From NCBI RefSeq assembly GCF_000330885.1, contig NC_020059.1:1973001-2037000 (forward strand): a DNA stretch of 64,000 nt, given 5' to 3'. Both the position numbers and the translations under genes were made by a program. This stretch comes from Rhizobium tropici CIAT 899. Lineage in GTDB: Bacteria > Pseudomonadota > Alphaproteobacteria > Rhizobiales > Rhizobiaceae. The notes under the pieces were generated by a model. It had not been told where the DNA came from. It did no database searches and saw only the letters and a list, made by a program, of their open reading frames with translations. This document shows positions 48,101-56,435 of this stretch, piece by piece (position 1 is the first letter of the stretch; every line of letters starts with the position of its first letter).

Positions 48101-51100
48101 ACTGGACGACAAGGCGATGGCTCTCGCCATTTCGCTCTCAGACACCCAGTCACGCCTCGAGGATGCGGTATCCAGCCGTCTCGACGCCCTCTCCGATACT
48201 GTCGCCGGCACCCACGACAAGATCGTCAACAGCCTGGACGACAGGACGATGGCGCTTGCCATCGCCCTTTCGGAGGGCCATGCGAAGCTGGAAGACACTC
48301 TTTCCCACAGCGCCAAGGCCATTGCCCATACCGTCACCAGCGGTCACGAGGCGCTGACCAACACGCTCGACGACAAGAGCATGGCCTTCGCAATCTCGCT
48401 TGCAGAAAACCAGAACCGCTTCGAAAGCGCCCTGGAGGAACGCGCCAACGCACTTCTCGACAGCGTCTCCGGTGCAGAGGCCCGCGTTGCCGGAGCCTTT
48501 GGCGACAAGGCGGAAGCCATCCGTGCTGCCTATAGCGAAAACCAGGAACGCCTCGACCGCTCGCTCACCGCCCATACGGACACTCTCTCCGAAATGCTCG
48601 GCGCCAACAGCGATCGCGTCGAGACCGTTCTCGGAACGACGACCCGCCAGCTGGAGAACACGCTCGGTGCCGGTCTGTCGCAGATGGATCAGAACCTCGC
48701 CTCGGCCTATGAGCGTATGCGTTCCACGCTGGAAGACCGCAGCAATGCGATCAACCTTGCCCTGCGCGACGCGCATGAGCAGATCGACAACACGCTGATG
48801 GAACAGACGACCGCCATCGGCACCTCGATTGCCACCAGCGCCAGCATGCTGGAAATGTCACTCGAGGACCGTGAGGCTTCGCTGCGCCAGACCATCGACG
48901 CCAGCGCGAGGACACTGGAAGAGCGCCTGAACAGCGGTGCGGGCGACATTGCCGGCCGTATCCAGCAGGCCGCCGGCGACATCGCACGCTCGGCCGAAAC
49001 CTTCTCGTCCAACCTCAACCAGTCGATCGACGGCATGACGAACCGCTTTGCCGAGACCGGCTCGCGGGTCGAAGCTAGCCTGTCGGCGCTCGAAAATCGC
49101 ATCAACGAAGGCGTCACCGGCGTTTCCGCCCAGGTCGATGCCGCCGGCAACCGCCTCTCCGATACACTGGCGAGTGGCGCGGCAAAGATCGACGACAGCG
49201 GCAGCCAGGCAGCTGCTCGCATCGAAGAGCGCCTTTCGACCATGGATCGCGCGCTCAATCTCGGCCTCGAAGCGGTCAACCGCACGATCGAAGGCAAGGC
49301 TGCCAATCTTGCAACGACGCTGCGCACGGCCGTTGCCGACGCCGCGCAGGGCATGGACACGGAAGCAACCCGCACGGCCGAATTGCTCGCCAATACCGGC
49401 CGGCAATTCGCCGAGAACCTCGGCAGCCATAGCGATGCCTTTACGCGTGCCATGAGCGAGCGCTCCGACGAGCTCGTCAACCGCGTCTCGGAAACGCAGA
49501 ACCGGCTGGCAAGCCAGGCTGCGGCCGTCGCCCAGACCTTCTCGGAAGCAGGCAACGCGATCGTCAACAAGGTTGCCGAAGCCGAAGGCCTCGTCAGCAA
49601 CCAGGTCAATACGATCTCGCAGGCGCTCTCTTCGGCCGAACAGTCGCTGGAGGCCCGCGGCGCGGCCATCCGCAACACGCTTACCGGCGGCAGCGAGCAA
49701 ATCGCCTCCACCATGGCGCAAGTCGAGCGTGCGCTCGACGAGCGCAGCACGGCGATCCGCAGCTCTCTGGAGGAACGCGCCCGCGAAATCGACACCACGC
49801 TTGCCGATGTCGACAAGGCCCTGGAAGCCCGTGGCTCCTCCATCCGCACCTCGCTCGACGAACGCACGCGCGAGCTGAATTCGATGCTGGCTGGGCGCTC
49901 TACCGAACTCTCGCGCCTCATCGACGAAAAGGCTCGCCCGATCGTCGATCGCTACGCGGCAACGGGTCAGGAGGCGGCCGCTCTTATCACGGCGGCAGCT
50001 CAGGAAAGCACGGAACGCCTGCGCGCTGAAAATGCCGCGCTCATCAATGCGATCTCGTCTCGCACTGAGCACGCGGTCAACACGGTCAGCACACTCGAAA
50101 ACAACCTGCTTGCGAGCGTCAATGGCATCATCGCCCGCCTGGCGGACAACAACTCGGCGATCGCCGGACTGCTGTCCAATGCCGCAAGCGAATTCGCAAA
50201 CGTCGATGACCGTCTCATGGCAACCTCGTCACGCTTCGCTGAATCCGCCGCGAAGGCCGGCGAGATGGTCTCGGCCTCCAGCCGTCTTCTCGAAGGCAAG
50301 GTCGACAAGCTGTCTGAGATCACCGGCCAGACCTTGTCGCAGGTCGGCAGCATCGTCGGTCGTTTCGACGATCACTCCAAGGTGCTGACGCAAGCATCCC
50401 AGCTTCTGGGCGCCGCCCAGTCGAACCTCGTATCGACGCTGGAAGAGCGCGAGACGGCACTGCAGAACCTGGCCGTCGGCCTCGTTCAGCGCTCAGAAGA
50501 GATCGAGAACACCATGCGCGCCCTCGGCTCGATGGTAGAAACGGCCTTCGATCGGGCGGAACAGCGGTCGAACCAGGTGACCGGCAATCTCCGCCAGAGC
50601 GTGCAATCTTCCTTCGGCGATATTGGCCGTGTTCTCTCCGACGCCGAGAAGCGCGCCGAAGATGCGGCGGAAAACATGCGCACCGCATTGCAGAAGGCCG
50701 GCGAAGAAGCCAACCAGGCTGTCGAGAACACATTCGCCAACGCCGAGCGCCGCTCCGGCGATCTCACCAATCGCCTGCGCGGTGGCCTCACGGCCTCGCT
50801 GTCCGAGGTTGAGCAGATGCTCGCCGACGCCGGCAAGACCTCGGATACGGCTGCCCAACAGCTGCGGGAGACCCTGCGCGTCGCGGTCGATGACGCGATC
50901 GGCCGCTTCGCCGGTGCGACGGACGAAATCCGCCGCTCGGCCGGCGATATCCGCCGCGAGCTTGACCTCACCCGCAACGAACTGAAGCGCGGTGCCTTCG
51001 ATCTTCCGGAAGAAGCAAAGGAGAGCGCTGCAGCTATGCGTCGCGCCGTTGCCGAACAGATCAAGGCCCTGCAGGACATCTCGCAGATCGTCGGCCGCTC

Positions 51101-51881
51101 GACGCAGCAACTGGAGATTTCCGAGCCGACCGCTCGCGCGCTGGCCGAAGCACAGCCTGCTCCACGGCCTCAGCCCGCCGCATCTGCCCCGGCAGCTGTA
51201 GCCCCGCGGCCTCAACAACCTGCTCCGCAGCAACCGGCGCAACAGCCCCCGGTCGCCCAGCAGCCCGTACAGCGCCCTGCACCGCAGCCGCAGCAGCCTT
51301 CGATCGAGTCCCTTGGCTTGCGTGGATCACTCCCTGCCGAGCGACCGGCAGCACAGCCGCAACGTCCGGCGGAAACAGCAGCCCCTGCTCGCCAGGAAGC
51401 GGCCGGTGGCGGCTGGATCAGCGATCTGCTGCGAGGCGCGTCGCGCGATGAGAATGCCGGTCTGCAGCCGGCCCGCCAACCGGCGGCGAAAGCGCCTCCG
51501 GAACAGGCTCCTGCTCCCGCTGCACGCAACCCGCGCCATGTCGTGGAATCGCTGAACTCGCTTTCGGTCGATATCGCTCGCGCCATCGATCATGACGCCT
51601 CGGTCGATCTCTGGCGCCGTTACCAGCGCGGCGAACGCGACGTGTTCACCCGCCGGCTCTATACGCTCAAGGGTCAGCAGACCTTCGACGAGATCAAGCG
51701 CAAGTACGACCGTGAGCCGGAATTCCGCACCGCAGTCGATCGCTACATCGCCGATTTCGAAAAACTGCTCGCCGATGTCGCGCGTACCGATCGCGATCGC
51801 ACCGTCACGCAATCCTATCTCACGTCCGATACCGGCAAGGTCTACACGATGCTGGCCCACGCAGCCGGCCGCCTGAACTGA
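45186..51881 (+). CDS. rgsE: Growth pole ring protein (GPR/RgsE-like), giant coiled-coil membrane protein
   Basis: 2231 codons. Residues 1-115 are hydrophilic and Pro/Ala-rich; two membrane helices follow at 121-139 and 155-177; then about 1800 residues of Ala/Leu/Ser/Thr-rich coiled coil without Cys. About 1985-2110 is a Pro/Gln-rich linker, and 2115-2231 a conserved globular end (RHVVESLNSLSVDIARAIDH, ..TLKGQQTFDEIKRKYDRE). This architecture is that of the Agrobacterium growth pole ring protein and Sinorhizobium RgsE, which organise polar cell-wall synthesis and resemble TipN. Older annotation often says 'kinesin-like' or 'apolipoprotein-like'. Repeats between about 710 and 1080 share LDD(K/R)xMALAIALSE, spaced in multiples of 11 residues. 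It is longer than the roughly 2100-residue Agrobacterium protein. Confidence 0.9.
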   Translation: MANKKYIESVEDKAFQALDEALQIDFSDESLESRSGTTPDIPEQNVSEPPKQPIKQTRDDAARKNGGARSTAAPATSPRPAEAPKNPNLAAANDGNRASSASILRALDGASQSRAVRNATIFSLLWIIGGAGLAFMLYGTQIRNIHSIADLAALPGVIACIVGIIVPVLLFYAFGTMISRAHDMRNAARSMAEVALRLVEPETIASERIMTVGQAVRREVSAMNEGIERTIARATELETLVHSEVNALERSYADNELRVRGLVHELGAERDAIVNHAERIRSSISGVHDQIKEDLSLATEEIAVRLSTSGEAFASMIDTRAAALMEKSDSAVQALGTLLSAKTDSLLQNLNASGLALSHEFDTRLESLSSTLADRGKDLLGQFETRASTLDANTEKLNSALNERARQLNETLVARTKEISESLSGGERSITSTLDNVLSRLNTALDEKGASFRQSLQSTADDTIMDLDLRSGFFEERFQSTIAQLSTTFDDRVSEFTSAFDKRAGSLDTKLSESLTRINQSLGSNSDALEGILTSSIERLGSHLTDQSFALATTLATGQEVLESAIGSKANEITSALQNATTGISSALTSGTSELNTTLASHAGAFTSAVQGITRDVSAALQSGTEELTSAFTGRANDINNTLSARTNEITQALSSAHERVDAVMAARSNALFGALADNQSRFEQTLAERSEAIASAVSGSHEHLTAALDERTSMLTISLAESQLRLENTLASRTDAITGVLADTHSKLADTLDDKTMALAIALSESQSRLEDTVSGHAEHVAGTLDAKTTELARALAEGQARLESTVSGHAESVTNALDDRTMALAIALSENQARLEETVSGHADRVADTFEGKASALAAALTSGQTRLEETLANRAEAIIKAFAGNHNALAEALDDRAMALAIALSEAQARLEDTVSGHADRVADTLDGKTRALSDALTSGQSRLEATLANRAEAITNAFTSNHNALADALDDKAMALAISLSDTQSRLEDAVSSRLDALSDTVAGTHDKIVNSLDDRTMALAIALSEGHAKLEDTLSHSAKAIAHTVTSGHEALTNTLDDKSMAFAISLAENQNRFESALEERANALLDSVSGAEARVAGAFGDKAEAIRAAYSENQERLDRSLTAHTDTLSEMLGANSDRVETVLGTTTRQLENTLGAGLSQMDQNLASAYERMRSTLEDRSNAINLALRDAHEQIDNTLMEQTTAIGTSIATSASMLEMSLEDREASLRQTIDASARTLEERLNSGAGDIAGRIQQAAGDIARSAETFSSNLNQSIDGMTNRFAETGSRVEASLSALENRINEGVTGVSAQVDAAGNRLSDTLASGAAKIDDSGSQAAARIEERLSTMDRALNLGLEAVNRTIEGKAANLATTLRTAVADAAQGMDTEATRTAELLANTGRQFAENLGSHSDAFTRAMSERSDELVNRVSETQNRLASQAAAVAQTFSEAGNAIVNKVAEAEGLVSNQVNTISQALSSAEQSLEARGAAIRNTLTGGSEQIASTMAQVERALDERSTAIRSSLEERAREIDTTLADVDKALEARGSSIRTSLDERTRELNSMLAGRSTELSRLIDEKARPIVDRYAATGQEAAALITAAAQESTERLRAENAALINAISSRTEHAVNTVSTLENNLLASVNGIIARLADNNSAIAGLLSNAASEFANVDDRLMATSSRFAESAAKAGEMVSASSRLLEGKVDKLSEITGQTLSQVGSIVGRFDDHSKVLTQASQLLGAAQSNLVSTLEERETALQNLAVGLVQRSEEIENTMRALGSMVETAFDRAEQRSNQVTGNLRQSVQSSFGDIGRVLSDAEKRAEDAAENMRTALQKAGEEANQAVENTFANAERRSGDLTNRLRGGLTASLSEVEQMLADAGKTSDTAAQQLRETLRVAVDDAIGRFAGATDEIRRSAGDIRRELDLTRNELKRGAFDLPEEAKESAAAMRRAVAEQIKALQDISQIVGRSTQQLEISEPTARALAEAQPAPRPQPAASAPAAVAPRPQQPAPQQPAQQPPVAQQPVQRPAPQPQQPSIESLGLRGSLPAERPAAQPQRPAETAAPARQEAAGGGWISDLLRGASRDENAGLQPARQPAAKAPPEQAPAPAARNPRHVVESLNSLSVDIARAIDHDASVDLWRRYQRGERDVFTRRLYTLKGQQTFDEIKRKYDREPEFRTAVDRYIADFEKLLADVARTDRDRTVTQSYLTSDTGKVYTMLAHAAGRLN

Positions 51882-51908
51882 GATTGATAGATAAGAGACG
51901 AACGCTCG

Positions 51909-51936
51909 ATCCCCGGCAGAGATGCCGGGGATTTTT
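51909..51936 (+). terminator. Intrinsic terminator of the growth pole ring gene
   Basis: Perfect 10-bp stem ATCCCCGGCA-GAGA-TGCCGGGGAT (51909-51932) then TTTT, 27 bp after the stop codon. Confidence 0.9.
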
Positions 51937-51965
51937 GATTCAAGCTGCTCCATAAGTTTTGGGCA

Positions 51966-51992
51966 CGAAAAGGGCGGCTCTCGGCCGCCCTT
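51966..51992 (-). terminator. Intrinsic terminator of the RcnB-like gene
   Basis: 9-bp stem AAGGGCGGC (51970-51978) / GCCGCCCTT (51984-51992). On the - strand it is followed by TTCGTG. It lies 28 bp after the stop codon of the - strand gene. Confidence 0.75.
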
Positions 51993-52020
51993 GATTTGCT
52001 TGGTGATAGCTCCATCCGGC

Positions 52021-52347
52021 CTACCTGGCTTCATGTACCTTCGAAATCAAACCGCTGGTAATGCCGACGAGGAGGAAATTGTTCTTGAGGCGAACCCAGT
52101 GATAGCCGCGCGGGGGCGTGGACAGCTGGAAGGCGCGATAGTCGATTTCCGTGGCGCGGCGGCGGTCGGAGGCCGACAGGCGGCGCCCCTTGACCCATCC
52201 GCCCTTGCGGATAACGACCTTCTTCCTCACCACCTCTTTCTGAACAACGGCCTGCTTGCCGGCAGGAGCCGGCTTGACCTGCGCTGTCGCAGCCAGCGGC
52301 ATCCCGAGGACTGACGCTGCAAGAAGTGCAGCGAAGATTTTTCTCAT
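52021..52347 (-). CDS. RcnB-like periplasmic protein
   Basis: 108 codons from the ATG at 52347 (MRKIFAALLAASVLG), with GAGG about 8 nt upstream; earlier in-frame starts lack one. A signal peptide (1-23) is followed by a Lys/Arg-rich segment (VVQKEVVRKKVVIRKGGWVKG) and the RcnB-family end, YRAFQLSTPPRGYHWVRLKNNFLLVGITSGLI, split by eye. RcnB proteins modulate periplasmic nickel/cobalt, but many rhizobial homologues have unknown roles. It is monocistronic. Confidence 0.82.
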   Translation of the reverse strand: MRKIFAALLAASVLGMPLAATAQVKPAPAGKQAVVQKEVVRKKVVIRKGGWVKGRRLSASDRRRATEIDYRAFQLSTPPRGYHWVRLKNNFLLVGITSGLISKVHEAR

Positions 52348-52486
52348 TGGTTGTTTCCTCATTTCAGAATCTGCACGCGAACTTACCGTGACAGACATGA
52401 AACGCATCTGACAGTCGAATTACAATTCCGTAATAGAGTGAGAACAGCGGCAGGCTTTACAGCGCGCTGCCGGAAGTCATCACCCC

Positions 52487-54097
52487 TCACAATTCATCGT
52501 AGTTGAACCAGTCGAAATCCGCTGCATTTGCCCGGCCTGAGAGGTCGAAGGCAAACATGCCCACGAAGGCACCGGTGAATGAGCCGTGCTCGCCGCGCCC
52601 ACCCTCATCCGAGATGACGCCGGCATCGAGTACTGGCCCGATCGCCTGCCATGCGCCCATGCCTTCAGCTTGCCAGAAGAACTGCAGATCGTTGTTCCGC
52701 ACTTCCATGGCAAGCTGTATGCGCCCATCCGGCACGGCGACACCGCCCTCGATCGGAAAGCTCAAGCGGCCATTCGGATAATCGCCCGGGCAGGTCATGA
52801 TGGTGACGCAGCGGCCGAGCTTCTCGTGCAGGGTCACGGCAATGGCATGCAGCTTGAAGCGATTGTAGTAGTGCGTCAGGCCCGCAACCTGCTGATAGGT
52901 GTCGGGCTCGAAATCGACGACCGTTTCAGCGCGGAAACTGTGATGTTCCTGACGGCGGGCGACAAGCGATTGCTCGAACCAGGAACCGATGCTCTCGCGG
53001 GCGATAAGCCGCAAATGGCCGGGCCGCTGCGTCACGCTGAAGATGCGTTCCGGTTGCGGCGTGCGCAGCCACTGAAAATCCATCGGAAGAGTGCGCTCAT
53101 CGAAATTATAGCCGCTGCGACGCGGCTTATCCACCGGCACGGCACCGTTCAAGCCGACGACATTGACATCGGGAACACTGGTACCGTTTTCGAGATAGAG
53201 CCAGCCATCCTCTTTCCAAACACATTTCTGCAGAGCCGTTTCCCGACCGAGCGTACAGCGACGATGCGGAGGCAAAGGCCGCCCGCAAAGATGCGTATGG
53301 TAGAACTGCCCGTCATGGGTCTCGACATACTGGCCATGGCCGGCACGTTGCAGCGCCGCCTCCGGGTGATCCTTCGAGGTGATCAGATGCTTGTTCGGAT
53401 GTAGTTCGTATGGCCCGGCAATGTCGCGGGATCGGGCCATGGTCACGGCATGATCGTAGCCGGTGCCGCCTTCAGCCGTAGTCAGATAGTACCAACCGTT
53501 CCGCTTGAAGAGGTGCGGCCCTTCGACCAGCCCCAGTTCGGTGCCGGCAAAGATGTTCCTGATCGGCCCCTTCAACGATTTCGTCGCCGGATCCCATTCC
53601 TGCAGCAAGATACCGTCGAAAGCCGGCGTCTTCGGCGAGCCGCCATAGCTCTCGGTGCGATGATTCCATTGCATGTTGACGAACCACTTGCGGCCGTCAT
53701 CGTCGTGGAACAGGGATGGATCGAAACCGGAGGAATTGACATAGGCGGGCTCGGACCATTCGCCTTCGATGGTTGGCGAGGTCACGATGTAGTTATGAGC
53801 GTCCTTGAAGTTGCCATCATAGCGCTTGACGTCGGTATAGACGAGCCAGAACAGCCCATCCGCATAGGAGAGGCAAGGCGCCCAGATGCCACAGCTGTCG
53901 GGCTCGCCGCGCATGTCGAGCTGCGAAGCTCGCTCCAGCGGTCGCCTCACGAGCGTCCAGTTCACCAGATCACGCGAATGATGGATCTGCACGCCCGGAT
54001 ACCATTCGAATGTCGAGGTGGCGATATAGTAGTCCTCGCCCACGCGGCAGATGGATGGATCGGGATTGAAGCCCGGCAGGATCGGATTGCGGATCAT
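52487..54097 (-). CDS. GH43 family beta-xylosidase/arabinofuranosidase
   Basis: 536 codons from the ATG at 54097 (MIRNPILPGFNPDPS), with GGAGGAGAGAG upstream; 50 upstream codons are rejected. A five-bladed propeller domain (1-310) carries the catalytic-base Asp in GFNPDPSICRVGEDYYIATSTF (split by eye) and the pKa-modulating Asp in SGFDPSLFHDDDG; the general acid is expected in VEGPHLFKR. A C-terminal beta-sandwich (about 325-536), as in GH43_11 xylosidases, completes the active site. There is no signal peptide, so it acts on imported short xylo- or arabino-oligosaccharides. It is the last gene of the catabolic cluster. Confidence 0.9.
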   Translation of the reverse strand: MIRNPILPGFNPDPSICRVGEDYYIATSTFEWYPGVQIHHSRDLVNWTLVRRPLERASQLDMRGEPDSCGIWAPCLSYADGLFWLVYTDVKRYDGNFKDAHNYIVTSPTIEGEWSEPAYVNSSGFDPSLFHDDDGRKWFVNMQWNHRTESYGGSPKTPAFDGILLQEWDPATKSLKGPIRNIFAGTELGLVEGPHLFKRNGWYYLTTAEGGTGYDHAVTMARSRDIAGPYELHPNKHLITSKDHPEAALQRAGHGQYVETHDGQFYHTHLCGRPLPPHRRCTLGRETALQKCVWKEDGWLYLENGTSVPDVNVVGLNGAVPVDKPRRSGYNFDERTLPMDFQWLRTPQPERIFSVTQRPGHLRLIARESIGSWFEQSLVARRQEHHSFRAETVVDFEPDTYQQVAGLTHYYNRFKLHAIAVTLHEKLGRCVTIMTCPGDYPNGRLSFPIEGGVAVPDGRIQLAMEVRNNDLQFFWQAEGMGAWQAIGPVLDAGVISDEGGRGEHGSFTGAFVGMFAFDLSGRANAADFDWFNYDEL

Positions 54098-54151
54098 GAA
54101 ACTCTCTCCTCCAGAGACCACGACATCAGGCGATGTGTGGTCATACAAATG

Positions 54152-54180
54152 AGACGCCCGGAACCAGGTCCCGGGCGTCT
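54152..54180 (-). terminator. Hairpin after the aldo-keto reductase gene
   Basis: Perfect 10-bp stem AGACGCCCGG (54152-54161) / CCGGGCGTCT (54171-54180), 8 bp after the aldo-keto reductase stop. The T-run on the - strand is weak (CATTTG), so it may only reduce expression of the GH43 gene downstream. Confidence 0.6.
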
Positions 54181-54188
54181 TATGATGA

Positions 54189-55220
54189 TCAGTCGCGTTC
54201 AGCCGACTTGGCCCAGAGATTGATATCAGCCTCCTTGGCATAGACATCGATCTGCTTCAGCTCCTCGGCCGTGAAGTCGAGATTATCAAGCGCCTTGACG
54301 CAATCGACGATCTGCGACGAACGGCTGGCGCCGATCAGAGCCGACGTGATGCGGCCGCCGCGCAGAACCCAGGCGATCGCCATTTGCGCCAGCGTCTGGC
54401 CGCGCTTTTCAGCGATCTCGTTCAGCTTTCTGATGTTGTCGATGATCGACGGGCGGATGAAGTCGCGCTTCAGGAAGTGGTTCTGCGCCGCGCGGCTGTC
54501 TTCCGGAATACCGCCGAGATACTTGGTCGAGAGCATGCCCTGAGCGAGCGGCGAGAAGACGATTGATCCGATGCCGAGGTCTTCCAGCGTATCGACCAGA
54601 CCGTCATCCTCGACCCAGCGGTTGAGCATGGAATAGCTCGGCTGATGGATCAGGCAAGGCGTGCCGAGGTCCTTGAGGATAGCGGCAGCCTCGCGCGTGC
54701 GCTGCGAGTTGTAGGAGGAAATGCCGACATAAAGCGCCCTGCCCGAGCGGACGATATGATCGAGCGCGCCACAGGTCTCCTCGAGCGGCGTATCCGGATC
54801 GAAGCGGTGAGAATAGAAGATATCGACATAGTCGAGGCCCATGCGCTTCAGGCTCTGATCGCAGGAGGCGATCAGATATTTGCGGCTGCCCCATTCGCCA
54901 TAGGGACCCGGCCACATATCGTAGCCGGCCTTGGAGGAGATGATGAGCTCGTCGCGCAAGCCGGCAAAATCGGTGCGCAGGATCTCGCCGAACGCGGTCT
55001 CGGCGCTGCCGGGAGGCGGTCCATAGTTGTTGGCGAGGTCGAAATGGGTGATGCCGAGATCGAAGGCCGTGCGGCACATGTCGACCTTGCGGTCATGCGG
55101 CGTGTCGCCGCCGAAATTGTGCCAGAGCCCCAGCGAGACCGCCGGCAGCTTCAGACCGGAACGGCCGGTCCTGTTGTATTTCATTTTTGAATAGCGATCG
55201 GATGCCGGTTGCCAGGCCAT
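54189..55220 (-). CDS. yghZ: Aldo-keto reductase, YghZ/GAP-reductase type
   Basis: 343 codons. The full N-terminus MAWQPASDRYSKMKYNR matches the YghZ family, so the first ATG is kept; AAGGA precedes it. TIM-barrel signatures: LPAVSLGLWHNFGGDTP, FDLANNYGPPPGSAE (catalytic Asp, Tyr), SSKAGYDMWPGPYGEWGSRKYL (catalytic Lys, split by eye) and DIFYSHRFDPDTPLEE (His). YghZ reduces L-glyceraldehyde 3-phosphate and methylglyoxal with NADPH; here it may reduce a sugar intermediate of the cluster. Confidence 0.9.
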   Translation of the reverse strand: MAWQPASDRYSKMKYNRTGRSGLKLPAVSLGLWHNFGGDTPHDRKVDMCRTAFDLGITHFDLANNYGPPPGSAETAFGEILRTDFAGLRDELIISSKAGYDMWPGPYGEWGSRKYLIASCDQSLKRMGLDYVDIFYSHRFDPDTPLEETCGALDHIVRSGRALYVGISSYNSQRTREAAAILKDLGTPCLIHQPSYSMLNRWVEDDGLVDTLEDLGIGSIVFSPLAQGMLSTKYLGGIPEDSRAAQNHFLKRDFIRPSIIDNIRKLNEIAEKRGQTLAQMAIAWVLRGGRITSALIGASRSSQIVDCVKALDNLDFTAEELKQIDVYAKEADINLWAKSAERD

Positions 55221-55290
55221 GATGGAATTCCTTCGAGATGAAAAAGCGCGCGGGATTGGTCACCCGCGCGCAAACTAGCTCTTCCCGCGC

Positions 55291-56424
55291 TTACTTCAAG
55301 AGCGCCTGAGCCTCTTCGATGCCGAGTGCCGCCGGCTGCGTGCAGGTGGTGCTGAGATCGATGAAACGCCCTTCCTCGCCAGACTTCAGGATGGAGGTCA
55401 TGACGTCGACGCCATGCAGGGTGCGGTCGAGCGAGCAACGGGCATCGCGTCCGTCGATCAGCGAGGCTGCCATGTCCGCAAGACCGGCCGTGCGGTAGTT
55501 GGCGCGCGAGCCGTTCGGGCTTTCCTGGTTGACGATGCCGAAAGGATGCGCCCAGTTTTCCAGCGGCTTGATGTCCTTGTCGCGGCCGCTCGCCTCGACC
55601 GTGCCGCCGAAGAAGTTCGGATCGGGCACGTAGAGCGAGCCATCGGTGCCGTAGAGCTCCATGTTGGCATGGCGGTGCGACCACACATCCCAGCTCGCCG
55701 TCAGCGTGATCCGGGCGCCGCTGACGAATTCCAGCAGCGCCTGGATCGTCGTTGGGGTCTTCACCGGAATGATGTCGCCATTGCGCGGCTGGCTGGTGAT
55801 GGTGCGGGTCGGCGATGCCATGGAGGTCATCGCGCCCACGCGCTTCACCGGTCCGATCAGGTTGATGAGGTTGGCGACGTAGTAAGGGCCGAGATCGAGG
55901 ATCGGGCCGCCGCCAGGCAGGAAGAAGAAATCCGGATTCGGATGCCACATTTCCATGCCCGGGCTCATCACATAGCATGCGCCCGAAGTGACGCGCCCGA
56001 TACCGCCGTCATCGATGAATTTGCGGGCGAGCTGATGCGCACCACCGAGGAAGGTGTCCGGAGCGCAGCCAACCGCAAGCCCCTTTTCCTTGGCGATGCG
56101 ACGGAGCTCCTCACCCTGCTCCAGCGTCAGCACGAGCGGCTTTTCGGAGTAGACGTGCTTGCCGGCTTCGAGGATGCGCTTGGAAACCGGGAAATGCGCG
56201 TCCGGGATGGTCAGGTTGACGATGACATCGAGCTCGTCATTGGCGAGCAGTTCGTCGATCGTCTGGGCCCTGACCTTGTATTCTTCGGCGCGCGCACGCG
56301 CCGCTTCCATGTTGATATCCGCGCAGGCCAGCACCTTCAGGCCTTTGAAGAGCGGTGCGAGCGAGAAATAGGTGGTTGAAATGTTGCCGCATCCGATGAT
56401 GCCGACGCCAAGTTCCTTAGCCAT
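55291..56424 (-). CDS. Gfo/Idh/MocA family oxidoreductase
   Basis: 377 codons from the ATG at 56424, with GAGG 9 nt upstream. N-terminal Rossmann fold with GVGIIGCGNISTTYF (GxGxxG-type), the EKPLVLT motif with the catalytic Lys, and a C-terminal alpha/beta domain. Members oxidise or reduce sugars and inositols with NAD(P). It is 11 bp after the isomerase gene, so the two are co-transcribed and probably handle successive steps of an aldose-ketose or dehydro-sugar interconversion. The substrate is not decided. Confidence 0.92.
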   Translation of the reverse strand: MAKELGVGIIGCGNISTTYFSLAPLFKGLKVLACADINMEAARARAEEYKVRAQTIDELLANDELDVIVNLTIPDAHFPVSKRILEAGKHVYSEKPLVLTLEQGEELRRIAKEKGLAVGCAPDTFLGGAHQLARKFIDDGGIGRVTSGACYVMSPGMEMWHPNPDFFFLPGGGPILDLGPYYVANLINLIGPVKRVGAMTSMASPTRTITSQPRNGDIIPVKTPTTIQALLEFVSGARITLTASWDVWSHRHANMELYGTDGSLYVPDPNFFGGTVEASGRDKDIKPLENWAHPFGIVNQESPNGSRANYRTAGLADMAASLIDGRDARCSLDRTLHGVDVMTSILKSGEEGRFIDLSTTCTQPAALGIEEAQALLK

Positions 56425-56435
56425 GTGGAAATGCC

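Noticed and set aside
47325..48410. Regularly spaced similar DNA segments suggesting a CRISPR-like or tandem repeat array
   Set aside because: They are degenerate at codon third positions and conserved at the protein level, inside one reading frame; they encode coiled-coil repeats.
46038..50072. Long antisense frames (636 and 404 codons) under the growth pole ring gene
   Set aside because: Products of repeat structure read on the wrong strand; no ribosome-binding sites and compositions typical of antisense shadows.
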